Assembly (NCBI RefSeq): GCF_900112845.1
Contig: NZ_FONG01000003.1
Location: 124,001-188,000 of the forward strand
Origin: Actinacidiphila alni
GTDB lineage: Bacteria; Actinomycetota; Actinomycetes; Streptomycetales; Streptomycetaceae
Reading direction: 5' to 3'
Length of the DNA: 64,000 nucleotides
In this document: piece by piece, positions 41,500 through 50,969 of the stretch
Position numbering within the stretch: position 1 is the stretch's first letter
Layout of the letters: every line of letters begins with the position of its first letter
Program-made: the position numbers and the translations under genes
The notes under the pieces: generated by a model
Seen by the model: the letters and a program-made list of their open reading frames with translations, nothing else
Told to the model about the DNA's origin: nothing
Database searches by the model: none

Positions 41500-43485
41500 T
41501 CAGACGGTGTGGACCGTCCCCGCGTACCGCCGCGCGAAGCGCGTTCCGGTCGTCGCGGTGACCGTGACGTCGTAGCGGCCCTGGCGGTCGGTGCGCCAGG
41601 ACGCGGTCTCCCGGGTGCGCGGCTTGACCCGCACGGTCTTGGCGTCGTCGCCGAAGTCGTTGGCGGTGAGCGTGAACCACACCTCGGTGTCACCGTCGTT
41701 GACCAGCCGCAGCTCGACCTTCGCGTCCTTGGGGTCCTGGGCGCCGGTCAGCTTGGCCGTCACCGACGGCAGCGCCACATCGGTCTGCCCGTCCGGGATC
41801 ACCGTGCCGGCGAACCGCGACACGAAACCGTCGGCGCCGTACAGCGAGAAGTCGTACCGCCCGTCGGTCGCCGTGGTGTCCCAGACGTAGGTGCGCGAGG
41901 TGCCCGGCGCGACCAGGAACGGGGTGCCGGTGAAGGGCCGCGCGATGTTGGGCAGCAGCGTGAAGACATAGGCGGCGCTGCCCTGATTGGTCATGGTGCA
42001 GGTGACCTTGCCGGTGCCGCGGTCGACCGAGACGTCCGCCCACGGCCGGTACGGCAGCGGGCGGTGCGGGCGCTCGCCGGGCTCCTGCGCGGGCATCGCC
42101 TGCTCGCCGTCCGCGGGCGCCTGTACGGCCGGAAGGCCGTGCTGGGCGGTCGCCCGCGCCTTCAGCTCGTCGGTGTCCGGCAGCTTCGGGATGCTGAAGT
42201 CCGGGTCGGCGAAGTCGAAGCAGGTGGTGAGGTCGCCGCAGACGGTACGCCGCCAGGCGGAGATGTTCGGCTCCTGGACGCCGGTGACGACCTCCAGGAA
42301 GCGCAGCACCGAGGTGTGGTCGAAGACCTGCGAGTTGACGTAACCGCCGCGCGACCACGGGGAGCACACCCACATCGGCACCCGGCTGCCGAGCCCGATC
42401 GGCTTGCCGCCGACGAATTCGTCCGCGGTGCCCGCCTCGGGGTACGGCGGCACGACGTGGTCGAAGAAGCCGTCGTTCTCGTCGTACATCACCAGGAAGA
42501 CGGTGTTCTTCCAGACGTCCGGGTTGGACATCAGCGACTGCAGCGCCTTGTTGACCCACCACGCGCCCCAGTCCGGGCCCGCGCTCGGGTGTTCGCAGTA
42601 GTTGAACGGCGCCACCAGCCAGGAGACGGTCGGCAGCGCGCCGCTGCGGCAGTCCGCGTCGAAGGCCGTCAGATCGTGCTTGGTCATCGCGTTGAGGTAC
42701 AGCGGCGAGTCCTTCGGCGCGTTCGCGAACTGCCGGAAGTACGACAGGGCGTTGTCGTCGTAGTCGCCGTTCTCATTGTCCGAGCCATTGGGATTGTGGT
42801 AGACGCGCCAGCTGACCCCGGCCGCCTCCAGCCGCTCGGCGTACGTCGTCCAGTCGCCCACCGGATTCTCGGTGACGATGCTGTTGTCGGTGAACGGGCC
42901 GGTGGTGCCGTCCGTGCCGGGGCCCGGCGTACCGGTCCACAGATACAGCCGGTTGGGGTCGGTCGGGCCGTTGAGCGAGGTGAAGTAGCTGTCGCAGACG
43001 GTGAAGGCGTCGGCCATGGCGTACTGGAAGGGAATGTCCTCCCGGGTGAAGTACCCCATGGTGTAACGGCCCTTGGCGGCGACCCACTGATTCTGCGCGC
43101 CGTTGTTGACCGCCTGATGGCCGGAGTCCCAGCCGTGGTCGAGGCCGCCGAAGTCCTGCGCCTTGAAGGTCTCGGTGTCGAAGCGGAAGGGCAGCGAGTA
43201 GCCCTCGGCGCGGCCCGCGTCGGGCTGCCGGAAGACGGACGTGCCGTTGGGGAACACGACGCCCTGCTTGTCGTCGAAGCCGCGGACACCGCCCAGGCTG
43301 CCGAGGTAGTGGTCGAAACTGCGGTTCTCCTGCATCAGGACGACGACGTGCTTGACGTCGGCGATGCTGCCGCTCGGCCGGGGCCTGGCCTGCGCGGTGC
43401 CGGTCAGCCCCGGCAGGCCGACGGCGGCGGTGGCGCCGGCCGCGGCGGCGGTCCCGACGAAGGTGCGGCGGCTGATCGGTGTCAT
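41500..43485 (-). CDS. Tat-exported non-haemolytic phospholipase C
   Basis: This 661-residue exported phosphoesterase starts at ATG 43485 after AAAGGACT. The twin-arginine signal SRRTFVGTAAAAGATAAVG is at residues 5-23. The phosphoesterase/acid-phosphatase-like domain begins HVVVLMQENRSFDHYLGSL, and metal and active-site motifs appear at SYFTSLNGPTDPNR and MYDENDGFFDHVVPP. Two C-terminal DUF756-type beta domains (about 480-661) are usual for bacterial PLC. The enzyme should release phosphorylcholine, phosphoethanolamine or a related phosphoester from phospholipids. It is downstream of an EEP-fold gene, with a GntR-type box at the operon start. Confidence 0.92.
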   Translation of the reverse strand: MTPISRRTFVGTAAAAGATAAVGLPGLTGTAQARPRPSGSIADVKHVVVLMQENRSFDHYLGSLGGVRGFDDKQGVVFPNGTSVFRQPDAGRAEGYSLPFRFDTETFKAQDFGGLDHGWDSGHQAVNNGAQNQWVAAKGRYTMGYFTREDIPFQYAMADAFTVCDSYFTSLNGPTDPNRLYLWTGTPGPGTDGTTGPFTDNSIVTENPVGDWTTYAERLEAAGVSWRVYHNPNGSDNENGDYDDNALSYFRQFANAPKDSPLYLNAMTKHDLTAFDADCRSGALPTVSWLVAPFNYCEHPSAGPDWGAWWVNKALQSLMSNPDVWKNTVFLVMYDENDGFFDHVVPPYPEAGTADEFVGGKPIGLGSRVPMWVCSPWSRGGYVNSQVFDHTSVLRFLEVVTGVQEPNISAWRRTVCGDLTTCFDFADPDFSIPKLPDTDELKARATAQHGLPAVQAPADGEQAMPAQEPGERPHRPLPYRPWADVSVDRGTGKVTCTMTNQGSAAYVFTLLPNIARPFTGTPFLVAPGTSRTYVWDTTATDGRYDFSLYGADGFVSRFAGTVIPDGQTDVALPSVTAKLTGAQDPKDAKVELRLVNDGDTEVWFTLTANDFGDDAKTVRVKPRTRETASWRTDRQGRYDVTVTATTGTRFARRYAGTVHTV

Positions 43486-43592
43486 GGGTGCGAGTCCTTT
43501 GCGGTCGTGCCGGTCCGTCGTACGGAGCCGTCGGGCGGTGGCGGCGTCATGGGCGCCGTGGGGCGGGGTCGTCATGCGGGGTCCCCTGCCGC

Positions 43593-45347
43593 TCAGCGCA
43601 TGCGCAGCGAGAAGGTGACGACCGCCGCCGCGTGGTCCGAGGGCCAGCCGTTGGCACCGGTGCCTGGCACCGGCTGCGGCCTGCCAGTGGTGAGGCTGTG
43701 CGCCTCCACCACCTCCAGCCGGCCGGCGTACTGCACCTGGTCGATCCGGTCCCGCGGCTCCGCGCCGCCGCCGTCGTGCACCGGCCGCACCGGGGACCAG
43801 GTGGTGCCCGGCGCCTTCACCGGATCGGGGTGGGCCTCCCGGAAGGCGTCGGTCAGACCCGCCTTCTGCAGCGCCTCGGTGACCGGCCAGGCCACCGCCC
43901 CCACGCCGCCGTGCGCCGCCGCCGTCCGCGCGGTCCAGTCCAGGTGCGAGGGCGAGGCGAGCCCGGCCGCGAGGATCACCGGGGTGGCCGCCGCGAGATC
44001 CCGCTTCATGGCCGCGGCCAGCCGCTGCGCCTGCTGGAGGCGTACGGTCGTCCGCTCGGCGGCGACGAGCCCGGCCGCGTCCAGTCCGGCCGCGACGCCG
44101 TACGGCCCGTAGTCCGCCTCGTCGAGCTGCGCGACCCACAGCCGTACGGTCCTGCCGCCGGGCAGCCGGACCGTCGCCGACAGCGCGGGCAGGTCCGCGG
44201 TGGCCTCGGTGACGTCCTCCAGCGGGTGGCGGCTGACGACGCCGAGACCGTACGCACCCTGATGCGCGCTCCAGCCGAGCGCCTGGCCGAGCGCGGTGGC
44301 GGCGCCGGTGCCGCTCTCCTGGAGGGCCACGATGTCCAGGTTCTGGGTGAGGACGACCCGCGCCTGCTTCTCCAGCGGGCCGTCGATGTGCGTACCCGCG
44401 TCCCACAGATTGAGCGAGGCGACCTTGAGGACGAGGTCGTCGCGGACCGCGCGCACCGGGACCTCCACGGTCACCGTGTCGAGTGCGTTGCCGCTGTCCT
44501 CGACGGCGGTGACGATCCGGCCCGGCTTGCTGGAGGCGGTCGCGGGCGCCCGGCCGGTGACCGTGCCGTCACCGCTCACCGACAGCCAGGAGTCGCCGGA
44601 GACCCGGCGGTAGGCGGGCGCGCCGGGCCGGTTGCCCTCGGGCCGTATCCACAGCCTGCCCAGCGGGACGCTGATCTCGTCGCCCACGGTCGCGGGCGCG
44701 ATCACCGCGTCGACCGCCTCGTGCGGCGGCTGCACGGCGGCGAAGCCGAACGGCTCGGTCTTCGCGAGGATCGCGTACCGGTCGTCGTAGAGCAGATAGG
44801 CCGTGTACGGGCCGCCGGTGAGCCCGGAGGTGTCCAGGGTGAGGGTGCCGGACGCGGCGGCGGAGTACGCCCACACGATCGAGGTGCCGGTGCCGGGGAG
44901 TCGGTCGCCGTCGTAGACGCCGATCCAGTTCTTGGCCTTGGGCGTCCCGGTGCTCCAGGTGAAGGTCAGCTTCTGGCCCTCGCGCGGCGCCGTCGGCGAG
45001 GCGAGGACGAGGCTGTCGCCGGAGCCGGCGGCCGCGAAGGTGACCGGCGCGGCCCGGGCGAGGATCTCGTGCCCGTCGTCGTGGAGCAGATAGGCGGTGT
45101 ACGGGCCGCCGGCCAGCGTCGAGGTGTCGACGGTGGTGGTCCCCGACGTGCCCGCCGATATGTAGGCCCACACCCAGTACGTGCCGCTGCTGGGGGAGGT
45201 GCCGGGACCGTAGACGGCGATCCAGTTCTTGGCGTTGGGCCGGTCCGTCGTCCAGTCGAAGGTCAGCCTGTCGCCGGCGTGCGGTGCCGCGGGCGAGGCG
45301 AGGGCGAGGGTGCTGCCGGTGGACGCCGCGGCGGGTTGGGGTGGCAT
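43593..45347 (-). CDS. Endonuclease/exonuclease/phosphatase-fold protein with two Ig-like repeats
   Basis: This 584-residue protein has two tandem repeats of about 95 residues at the N terminus (LTFDWTTDRPNAKNWIAVYG and LTFTWSTGTPKAKNWIGVYD), resembling the fibronectin-like N domains of purple acid phosphatases. A third beta domain and a C-terminal EEP domain follow (LKVASLNLWDAG, DIVALQESGTG, LGVVSRHPL, DRIDQVQYAG, WPSDHAAAV). EEP enzymes hydrolyse phosphodiesters or phosphomonoesters. No signal peptide is visible from ATG 45347, which is odd for a partner of an exported lipase. It begins the operon that ends with phospholipase C; a GTTGGCTATACAAC box lies 54 bp upstream. Confidence 0.82.
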   Translation of the reverse strand: MPPQPAAASTGSTLALASPAAPHAGDRLTFDWTTDRPNAKNWIAVYGPGTSPSSGTYWVWAYISAGTSGTTTVDTSTLAGGPYTAYLLHDDGHEILARAAPVTFAAAGSGDSLVLASPTAPREGQKLTFTWSTGTPKAKNWIGVYDGDRLPGTGTSIVWAYSAAASGTLTLDTSGLTGGPYTAYLLYDDRYAILAKTEPFGFAAVQPPHEAVDAVIAPATVGDEISVPLGRLWIRPEGNRPGAPAYRRVSGDSWLSVSGDGTVTGRAPATASSKPGRIVTAVEDSGNALDTVTVEVPVRAVRDDLVLKVASLNLWDAGTHIDGPLEKQARVVLTQNLDIVALQESGTGAATALGQALGWSAHQGAYGLGVVSRHPLEDVTEATADLPALSATVRLPGGRTVRLWVAQLDEADYGPYGVAAGLDAAGLVAAERTTVRLQQAQRLAAAMKRDLAAATPVILAAGLASPSHLDWTARTAAAHGGVGAVAWPVTEALQKAGLTDAFREAHPDPVKAPGTTWSPVRPVHDGGGAEPRDRIDQVQYAGRLEVVEAHSLTTGRPQPVPGTGANGWPSDHAAAVVTFSLRMR

Positions 45348-45400
45348 GGGGCGCTGGTCCTCTCCGTCCGGTCCGGGCCCGGGAGGTTCCCGGCCGGATA

Positions 45401-45414
45401 GTTGGCTATACAAC
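45401..45414. promoter_or_regulatory. GntR/UTRA-type operator, copy 1 (GTTGGCTATACAAC)
   Basis: The arms GTTG and CAAC flank GCTATA; with flanking bases the arms are AGTTG/CAACT. The same 14-mer recurs exactly at 50970-50983 before the ABC transporter. A UTRA-type GntR gene lies next to that transporter. Confidence 0.75.
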
Positions 45415-45541
45415 TCTGTCGGGCCGCGCTCATGAAGCGGTGCGCGCGGGAAGATTCCGTGAACAGCGCGTGCCGGGCGTTCCGTCGCCGGCCCCCTCAA
45501 CCGCCCGCACCCGGAAGCCCGTTGGGCGACCGGGCTCGCGG

Positions 45542-45862
45542 TCAGTGCGAACCGTGCACATTCAGCACGACCACACCGACGATGACCAGCGCGATACCCA
45601 GCCACTGGAGCGGGCCCAGCGCCTCGCCGAACGCGACGGCGCCGATGGCCGCGACCGCCGCGGTGCCCGCGCCCGACCAGACCGCGTACGCCACCGACAC
45701 CGGGATGTCCTTCAGCGCCCTTCCGAGCAGCACGAAGGACACGACGTAGCCGACCGCGACCGCGATCGTGGGCAGCAACCTCGTGTAGCCGTCGGTGAGT
45801 TTGAGGCAGCTGGTGGCGCCGACCTCGGAGACGATGGCGAGGGCGAGTAGCAGATAGGGCAT
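45542..45862 (-). CDS. Small multidrug resistance (SMR) family transporter
   Basis: This 106-residue protein has four membrane helices and the SMR hallmark Glu13 in SEVGATSCLKLTDG, plus AYAVWSGAGTAAVAAIG in helix 3. SMR proteins exchange protons for quaternary cations, drugs or guanidinium-type compounds. It sits between the HAD phosphatase and EEP/PLC genes on the same strand, so export of a quaternary amine released from choline lipids is conceivable. ATG 45862 is the start. Confidence 0.9.
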   Translation of the reverse strand: MPYLLLALAIVSEVGATSCLKLTDGYTRLLPTIAVAVGYVVSFVLLGRALKDIPVSVAYAVWSGAGTAAVAAIGAVAFGEALGPLQWLGIALVIVGVVVLNVHGSH

Positions 45863-45928
45863 CGGGACTCCGCGGGCGTGGACGTGCGGGGGACAGGCGG
45901 CAGGGCGACCGGGCGGCCGGTGCCGCGC

Positions 45929-46612
45929 TCAGGCCGGGGCGGCGGCGAACGCCGACAGCAGCACGAGGTCGACCTGCTCCAGGCTGGGCAGCACCATGAT
46001 CCCCGGCGCCCGCGCGATGGCCACGGTCGAGGGCACCGCGACCACCGGGCAGCCCGCCGCACGCGCCGAGTCGACGCCCAGCGGACTGTCCTCCACGGCC
46101 ACGCAGTCCCCGGGCGCGACCCCGAGCCGCTCGGCCGCCGTCAGATACGGGTCGGGCGCCGGCTTGGTGCGTACGGTGTCCTCGGCCGCCACCGTCAGCG
46201 TGAACCACCGCTCGCCGAGCGTGCGCAGCACCACCTCGACCACCCGCCGCGGCGAGGCCGTGACCAGCGCCACCGGCACGGCGGCGGCCCGCAGTTCGGC
46301 CAGCAGCCGCAGCGCGCCGGGCCGCGGCCGTACCTCCGCGGTCACCTTCGCCACGAAAGCGGCGTCCAGGTCCCCGGCGATCCGCGCCTGCGGCACCCCG
46401 GGCCCGGCGGCGCGCCGCAGATGGCCCGCCGTGTGCGCGACCGGCCGGCCGAGCACCTCCGGCAGGTCGGCGTCGGTCACCCGGTAGCCAAGACCTTCCG
46501 CGACCTCGGTGACGGCCTGCCACCACAGATGCTCGGTGTCGACGAGAGTGCCGTCCATGTCGAAGAGCACGGCGGCGGGTTGAGCGGGACCGGGGGCATG
46601 ACGGGGGTGCAC
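45929..46612 (-). CDS. HAD-superfamily phosphatase, subfamily IA
   Basis: This 227-residue cytoplasmic HAD hydrolase starts at GTG 46612 with AAAGG 6 nt upstream. Motif I is FDMDGTLVDTE (Asp18, Asp20), motif II is the Thr/Ser in LVTASPRR, motif III is Lys in RTKPAPDPY, and motif IV is VEDSPLGVDSA. The small helical cap resembles beta-phosphoglucomutase-like phosphatases. It lies just downstream of the ABC importer, so it may dephosphorylate the imported phosphoester. The true substrate is not evident. Confidence 0.88.
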   Translation of the reverse strand: MHPRHAPGPAQPAAVLFDMDGTLVDTEHLWWQAVTEVAEGLGYRVTDADLPEVLGRPVAHTAGHLRRAAGPGVPQARIAGDLDAAFVAKVTAEVRPRPGALRLLAELRAAAVPVALVTASPRRVVEVVLRTLGERWFTLTVAAEDTVRTKPAPDPYLTAAERLGVAPGDCVAVEDSPLGVDSARAAGCPVVAVPSTVAIARAPGIMVLPSLEQVDLVLLSAFAAAPA

Positions 46613-46748
46613 GGGCGCCTTTCGTCGGGGGAGTGCGCCGCACCGGTCCTGACCGGCCGGTACGGCACCGCGGGCGGGCACGGCCGGGCGCGGGTCCGCG
46701 CCCGGATCGGGACACGGACCCGGGCCGCGGCCGGCCGGGGGAGTCGGG

Positions 46749-47840
46749 TCAGACGCTGCTGCGGCGGTCCACCAGCACCGGGCGCTCCGGGAGCGTCAGT
46801 GCCGCCGAGGCGCCGACCGGCAGACCGGCGGCGGCCTCGGTGGGCACATCGGCCTTGACCTCGGTGCCGTCGGCCAGCCGCAGGGTGATCCGGGTGACCG
46901 CGCCGAGGAAGGACGCGGCCACCACGATGCCGGGACCCTTCGGATCGGCGGTGACGCGTACCGCCTCGGGCCGTACCAGCGCGTCGAGTTCGCCGTCGGC
47001 GGGCAGCTCGCCCTCCACCGGCAGCCGCAGTCCCAGCACATCCACCCGGCCGTCGGCGGCGCGCACCGCCGGGACCCGGCTCGTCGTGCCGACGAATTCG
47101 GCGACGAAGACGGTGGCCGGACGGGCGTACAACTCGGCGGGAGCGGCGACCTGTTCGAGCCGTCCGGCGCGCAGCACCGCGACCCGGTCCGCCATCGACA
47201 GGGCCTCCTCCTGGTCGTGCGTCACGAACAGCGTGGTGATCCCCAGATCCTGCTGGAGCCGGCGGATCTCCTCGCGCAGCGACAGCCGCACCTTGGCGTC
47301 CAGCGCCGACAGCGGCTCGTCCAGCAGCAGCACCCGGGGTTCGAGCGCGAGCGCCCGAGCCAGGGCCACCCGCTGCTGCTGGCCGCCGGACATCTGGTGC
47401 GGGAAGCGGTCGGCGAGCGCGGAGAGCCCCACCAGATCCAGCAGTTCGCCCGCGCGTCCGGTCCGTGCCGCCTTGCTCCTGCCGCGCATCCGCAGCCCGA
47501 ACGCCACATTCTCGACGGCCGTCAGGTGCGGGAAGAGGCTGTAGGACTGGAAGACCATGCCGGCGCCGCGCCGGTGGGCGGGCACGGCTGTGATGTCCTC
47601 GCCGTCGACCAGCACGTCGCCCGCGTCGGGGTGCTCGAAGCCGGCCAGCATGCGCAGCGCGGTGGTCTTGCCGCAGCCCGACGGGCCGAGCAGCGCCAGC
47701 AGTTCGCCGGGGTGCGCGGTCAGGTCGAGCCCGTCCAGCGCCACCGTGGCGCCGAACCTCCGGTGCAGGCCGCGGAATTCGACGGTGGCGCCCGCGGCGC
47801 CGCGGACGGCCGCGGCCGTGCTGACGGTGGTGGTGGTCAC
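46749..47840 (-). CDS. ABC importer ATPase (2-aminoethylphosphonate/Fe3+/polyamine class)
   Basis: This 363-residue ATPase has Walker A LLGPSGCGKTT near residue 50, the signature MSGGQQQRVALARALALEP, Walker B VLLLDEPLSALD, and a C-terminal TOBE-type regulatory domain. It starts at GTG 47840 after AGGAGAACTC and overlaps the permease stop (GTGA). It energises the importer formed by the next three genes. The group covers PhnT-, FbpC- and PotA-like proteins. The phosphonate or phosphoester assignment comes from context. Confidence 0.92.
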   Translation of the reverse strand: MTTTTVSTAAAVRGAAGATVEFRGLHRRFGATVALDGLDLTAHPGELLALLGPSGCGKTTALRMLAGFEHPDAGDVLVDGEDITAVPAHRRGAGMVFQSYSLFPHLTAVENVAFGLRMRGRSKAARTGRAGELLDLVGLSALADRFPHQMSGGQQQRVALARALALEPRVLLLDEPLSALDAKVRLSLREEIRRLQQDLGITTLFVTHDQEEALSMADRVAVLRAGRLEQVAAPAELYARPATVFVAEFVGTTSRVPAVRAADGRVDVLGLRLPVEGELPADGELDALVRPEAVRVTADPKGPGIVVAASFLGAVTRITLRLADGTEVKADVPTEAAAGLPVGASAALTLPERPVLVDRRSSV

Positions 47841-48787
47841 GAGTTCTCCTGGACGGTGACGGTGACGGTGACGGTGACGGGCGCGGTCGCGGCGCCGCCG
47901 CGGGACGTGCGCGGGCTACGGTGCGAACGGCCGCGCCCCGCGGCGGCGAGCAGCAGCAGAAGGACCCAGGTCAGGACGAGGCTGAGCACCGAGACCGCCA
48001 CCGACAGCTGCGCGTTGCTGCCGCCGACGGACACGATCCACACCGCGAACGGCTGGAAGCCGAGAATCGAGGCGACGGTGTACTCGCCCAGCACCAGGGC
48101 CAGGGTCAGGAAGGCGGTGTTCAGCAGCGCCGCGCGCAGATTCGGCAGCACGACCCGGAGGACGGTGCGCGGCCAGCTCGCCCCGCAGTTGCGGGCCGCC
48201 TCGACCAGTGTGGCCAGGTCCAGCGCGCGCAGACCCGCGTCGAGCGTGCGGTAGGCGAGCGGCAGCGACATCAGCACATAGGCGAGCAGCAGGACGACGG
48301 GGAAGTCCGGATTCTGGATCGAGTTGAAGGTGTCGAACAGCGGGGTGTTCGCGAAGTCGTCGGGCCCCCACTGGAGCACCGAGCCGATACCGGCCGTCAG
48401 CGCCACGGCGGGCACCACCAGCGGCAGCGAGCAGAGCACCTCCAGCAGGATCCGCAGCCGGGGCGCGGTCAGCCGGACCGCGATCATCGCAGGCACCAGC
48501 AGGAGCAGCGTCAGCGCGATGGTCGCGCCGGCCAGCTCCAGGGTCAGCCGCAGACTGTCCCAGAAGCCGTCGGCGCCGAGGATCCCGGTGTAGGAGCCGA
48601 GCGTGAAGCCCTCGCCCGGCACCTTCACGGTGAAGATCACCGAGAAGACCATCGGCCCGAGGAAGTACAGCGCCGCGATCAGCCCGACGGCGCCGCGCCA
48701 CACCCGGGGACGGGCGCGCCGCCGTACGGACTTCGGCCCGGGCGCGGTCGGTACGGCGCCGGTGGCGGGCGGGGTCAGTGCAGCCAT
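47837..48787 (-). CDS. ABC importer permease, second subunit
   Basis: This 316-residue membrane protein has six predicted helices and the BPD_transp_1 EAA-type loop VEAARNCGASWPRTVLRVVLPNL. It starts at ATG 48787 (AGGAG upstream) and overlaps the first permease gene by 13 nt. The C-terminal tail contains VTVTVTVTV, encoded by a hexanucleotide repeat, which may vary in length between strains. It pairs with the permease at 48775-49731, like PhnU/PhnV. Confidence 0.9.
   Translation of the reverse strand: MAALTPPATGAVPTAPGPKSVRRRARPRVWRGAVGLIAALYFLGPMVFSVIFTVKVPGEGFTLGSYTGILGADGFWDSLRLTLELAGATIALTLLLLVPAMIAVRLTAPRLRILLEVLCSLPLVVPAVALTAGIGSVLQWGPDDFANTPLFDTFNSIQNPDFPVVLLLAYVLMSLPLAYRTLDAGLRALDLATLVEAARNCGASWPRTVLRVVLPNLRAALLNTAFLTLALVLGEYTVASILGFQPFAVWIVSVGGSNAQLSVAVSVLSLVLTWVLLLLLAAAGRGRSHRSPRTSRGGAATAPVTVTVTVTVQENS
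47855..47878. repeat. GGTGAC hexanucleotide repeat in the permease C terminus
   Basis: Four tandem GGTGAC units encode the VT repeats near the permease end and lie just before the ATPase ribosome site. Confidence 0.8.
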
Positions 48788-49731
48788 CGTGCGCTCCTGC
48801 GCTGGAGGGGGAGGTAGAGGGCCATCACGACACCCGCGATCACGATCATGTCCAGGCTCAGCGCGAGCGCCACATTGCCCTGCCCGGCCAGCACGTTGCC
48901 GGACAGCGCGTTGGCGATCTGGAGGGTGATCAGCGGCACCGAACTGCCGACGATCGCGGCGGCGGTGGCGTACGCGGCGAAGGCGCTGCCGAAGAGCAGC
49001 ACGAATCCGCCGAGCAGTGACGGGGTGAGGATCGGCAGGGCGACGTGCAGCCAGTACTGGCGGGTGGTCGCCCCGTTGTTCTGCGCCGCCTCGCGCCACT
49101 GGGTGCGCAGGCCCTCGAGGGCCGGGGTGATGGTGAGCACCATCAGCGGGACCAGGAAGTACAGATAGACGACGCTCAGGCCGGTGAAGGAGTACAGGCT
49201 CCAGCCGTGGTCGCCCAGATGCAGCGCCCTGGTCAGCTCGCCGGAATTGCCGAGCGTGGCGACGAAGGCGAACGCCAGCGGCACACCGCCGAAGTTGGCG
49301 AGCACACCGGAGGCGGCCAGCACCGCCTCGCGCAGCGCGCGGAAGCGCGAGGTCACGACGGCGTGGGCCAGCGGAAGACCGAGCAGTACGCCGATCGCCG
49401 CGGTGAGCGCGGACAGTTTGACGCTGCCCCACAGTGCGGTGAGGTAGGCGCCGTGCACCGACTGGCTGATGTTGCCGGTCGTCCAGTGCACACCGCCGGG
49501 CGCGCCCGGCGCGGTCTTGAACGCCTTGGTGACGATCGCGAACGCCGGCAGCCCGAAGACGACGGCGACGAAGACGATCAGCGGCAGGACGGCCAGCCAG
49601 CCGGCCGAACGCGGCCGGCGGCGGGTGGTGGTCCCGCTCGGGGTGGGGGTGAGGGCGGTCCCGGCGCCGCCGGCCGCGTCCGAGGACGGGCCGGCGGCGG
49701 TGGACGGTGCTGTTTCGCGAGCCGTGGTCAT
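48775..49731 (-). CDS. ABC importer permease, first subunit
   Basis: This 318-residue membrane protein has a cytoplasmic Thr/Pro-rich N terminus, six helices and the EAA loop REAAQNNGATTRQYWLHVALP. It starts at ATG 49731, 9 nt after the substrate-binding protein stop. Close spacing and overlaps show one operon from 50900 to 46749. Its sequence type fits the AEPn/thiamine/iron importer permeases. Confidence 0.9.
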   Translation of the reverse strand: MTTARETAPSTAAGPSSDAAGGAGTALTPTPSGTTTRRRPRSAGWLAVLPLIVFVAVVFGLPAFAIVTKAFKTAPGAPGGVHWTTGNISQSVHGAYLTALWGSVKLSALTAAIGVLLGLPLAHAVVTSRFRALREAVLAASGVLANFGGVPLAFAFVATLGNSGELTRALHLGDHGWSLYSFTGLSVVYLYFLVPLMVLTITPALEGLRTQWREAAQNNGATTRQYWLHVALPILTPSLLGGFVLLFGSAFAAYATAAAIVGSSVPLITLQIANALSGNVLAGQGNVALALSLDMIVIAGVVMALYLPLQRRSARWLH

Positions 49732-49739
49732 GGGGACGG

Positions 49740-50900
49740 TCAGCCGATGGCCTTGGCCCAGCCGGCGAGCACGGCCTTCTGGGCCGCGTCGACCTGTGCG
49801 GTGGTCGGGAACGTCGGGCTGCCGGTGACCGCCGGGAGCGCCGCGGCGGCGGCCTTGTCGACGGTGCCCTTCTGCGTCATCGCGGGCAGTTCGACCGGCC
49901 GCGAGAAGCCCTGGAGCCACAGATTCTGGCCCTCGGTGCTGTACAGGAACTCCTCCCACAGCCGGGCCGCGGCCGGGTGCGGGGCGTACTTGTTGATCGC
50001 CTGGCTGTAGAACTGGGCGTACTGCCCGTCGCTGGGCACCGCCACCTTCCAGTCCAGGCCCTTGGCCGAGAACTCCTTGGCGTAACCGGCGTTCAGGTAG
50101 TCCCAGTCGATGCTGATCGGCGTCTCGCCCTTCTCGACGGTCGCCGGGGTGGACTCCACCGGGTTGAAGTTGCCGTTCTGCTTCAGCTTGTGGAAGAAGT
50201 CCAGGCCGGGCTTGATGTCGTCCAGCGAACCGCCGTTGGCCAGCGAGGCGGCGTAGACACCGCCGAACGCCGAACCCGACTTGGTCGGGTCGCCGTTGAG
50301 CGCGACCTGGCCCTTGTACTGCGGCTTGAGCAGGTCGGCGAAGGTGGTCGGGCACTGCTTGACGCGCTTGGCGTCGCAGCCGATCGACACATAGCCGCCG
50401 TAGTCGTCGTAGCGCAGGCCGGTCGCGTCCTTCTGCCCGGCCGGGATGTCGTCCCAGGTCGCGACCTTGTACGGGGCGAGGATGCCCTGCGAGGCCGCGT
50501 TGAGCGCGAAGGAATTGCCGAGGTCGACCACGTCGGGGGCGCGCTTCTGCCCCTTGCGGGAGGTGATCGCGTTGATCTCGTCCTGGCTGGCGCCGTCCGG
50601 ATTCTCGTCGGCCACCTTGATGCCGTACTTCGTCTCGAACGCCTTGATCAGAGCACCGTAGTTGGCCCAGTCCGGGGGCAGGGCGATCGCGTTGAGCGTG
50701 CCCTCCTTCTTGGCCGCGGCGATCAGCGCGGTCATCCCGCCGAAGTCGGCGGCGGAGACGGCGGTCGCCGCGGACTTCTTCCCGCCGTCGCTGCCGGCGG
50801 CCGTCGTGGAGCCGGAGGAAGAGCCGCAGGCGGTCAGGGCGAGGGCCGCGGCGGTGAGCCCGGCAGCCACGGCGGCGGCGCGGGCACGAGGGACTATCAC
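49740..50900 (-). CDS. ABC importer substrate-binding lipoprotein
   Basis: This 386-residue lipoprotein starts at GTG 50900 after AGGAGGAATTCC. The lipobox is ALTAC with Cys25. The mature protein has the bacterial extracellular solute-binding family 1 form (GTLNAIALPPDWANYGALIK, PDVVDLGNSFALNAASQGI, YAQFYSQAINKYAPHPAAA). The family includes 2-aminoethylphosphonate, spermidine and iron binders. Because the operator is shared with phospholipase C, phosphocholine, phosphoethanolamine, glycerophosphodiesters or phosphonates are the leading candidate ligands. It is the first gene of the importer operon. Confidence 0.9.
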   Translation of the reverse strand: MIVPRARAAAVAAGLTAAALALTACGSSSGSTTAAGSDGGKKSAATAVSAADFGGMTALIAAAKKEGTLNAIALPPDWANYGALIKAFETKYGIKVADENPDGASQDEINAITSRKGQKRAPDVVDLGNSFALNAASQGILAPYKVATWDDIPAGQKDATGLRYDDYGGYVSIGCDAKRVKQCPTTFADLLKPQYKGQVALNGDPTKSGSAFGGVYAASLANGGSLDDIKPGLDFFHKLKQNGNFNPVESTPATVEKGETPISIDWDYLNAGYAKEFSAKGLDWKVAVPSDGQYAQFYSQAINKYAPHPAAARLWEEFLYSTEGQNLWLQGFSRPVELPAMTQKGTVDKAAAAALPAVTGSPTFPTTAQVDAAQKAVLAGWAKAIG

Positions 50901-50969
50901 GGAATTCCTCCTGGAAGAACGGCTGATCGGCGCGGCGGGACCATGGCGGCACCGCCGTCGCTGTGCCAT

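Noticed and set aside
41509..44112. Long plus-strand frame opposite phospholipase C
   Set aside because: Antisense shadow of a clear Tat-exported enzyme; no coding bias of its own.
47837..48787. Phase-variable gene because of the GGTGAC repeat
   Set aside because: Units are six bases, so length changes keep the frame; only the tail length would vary.
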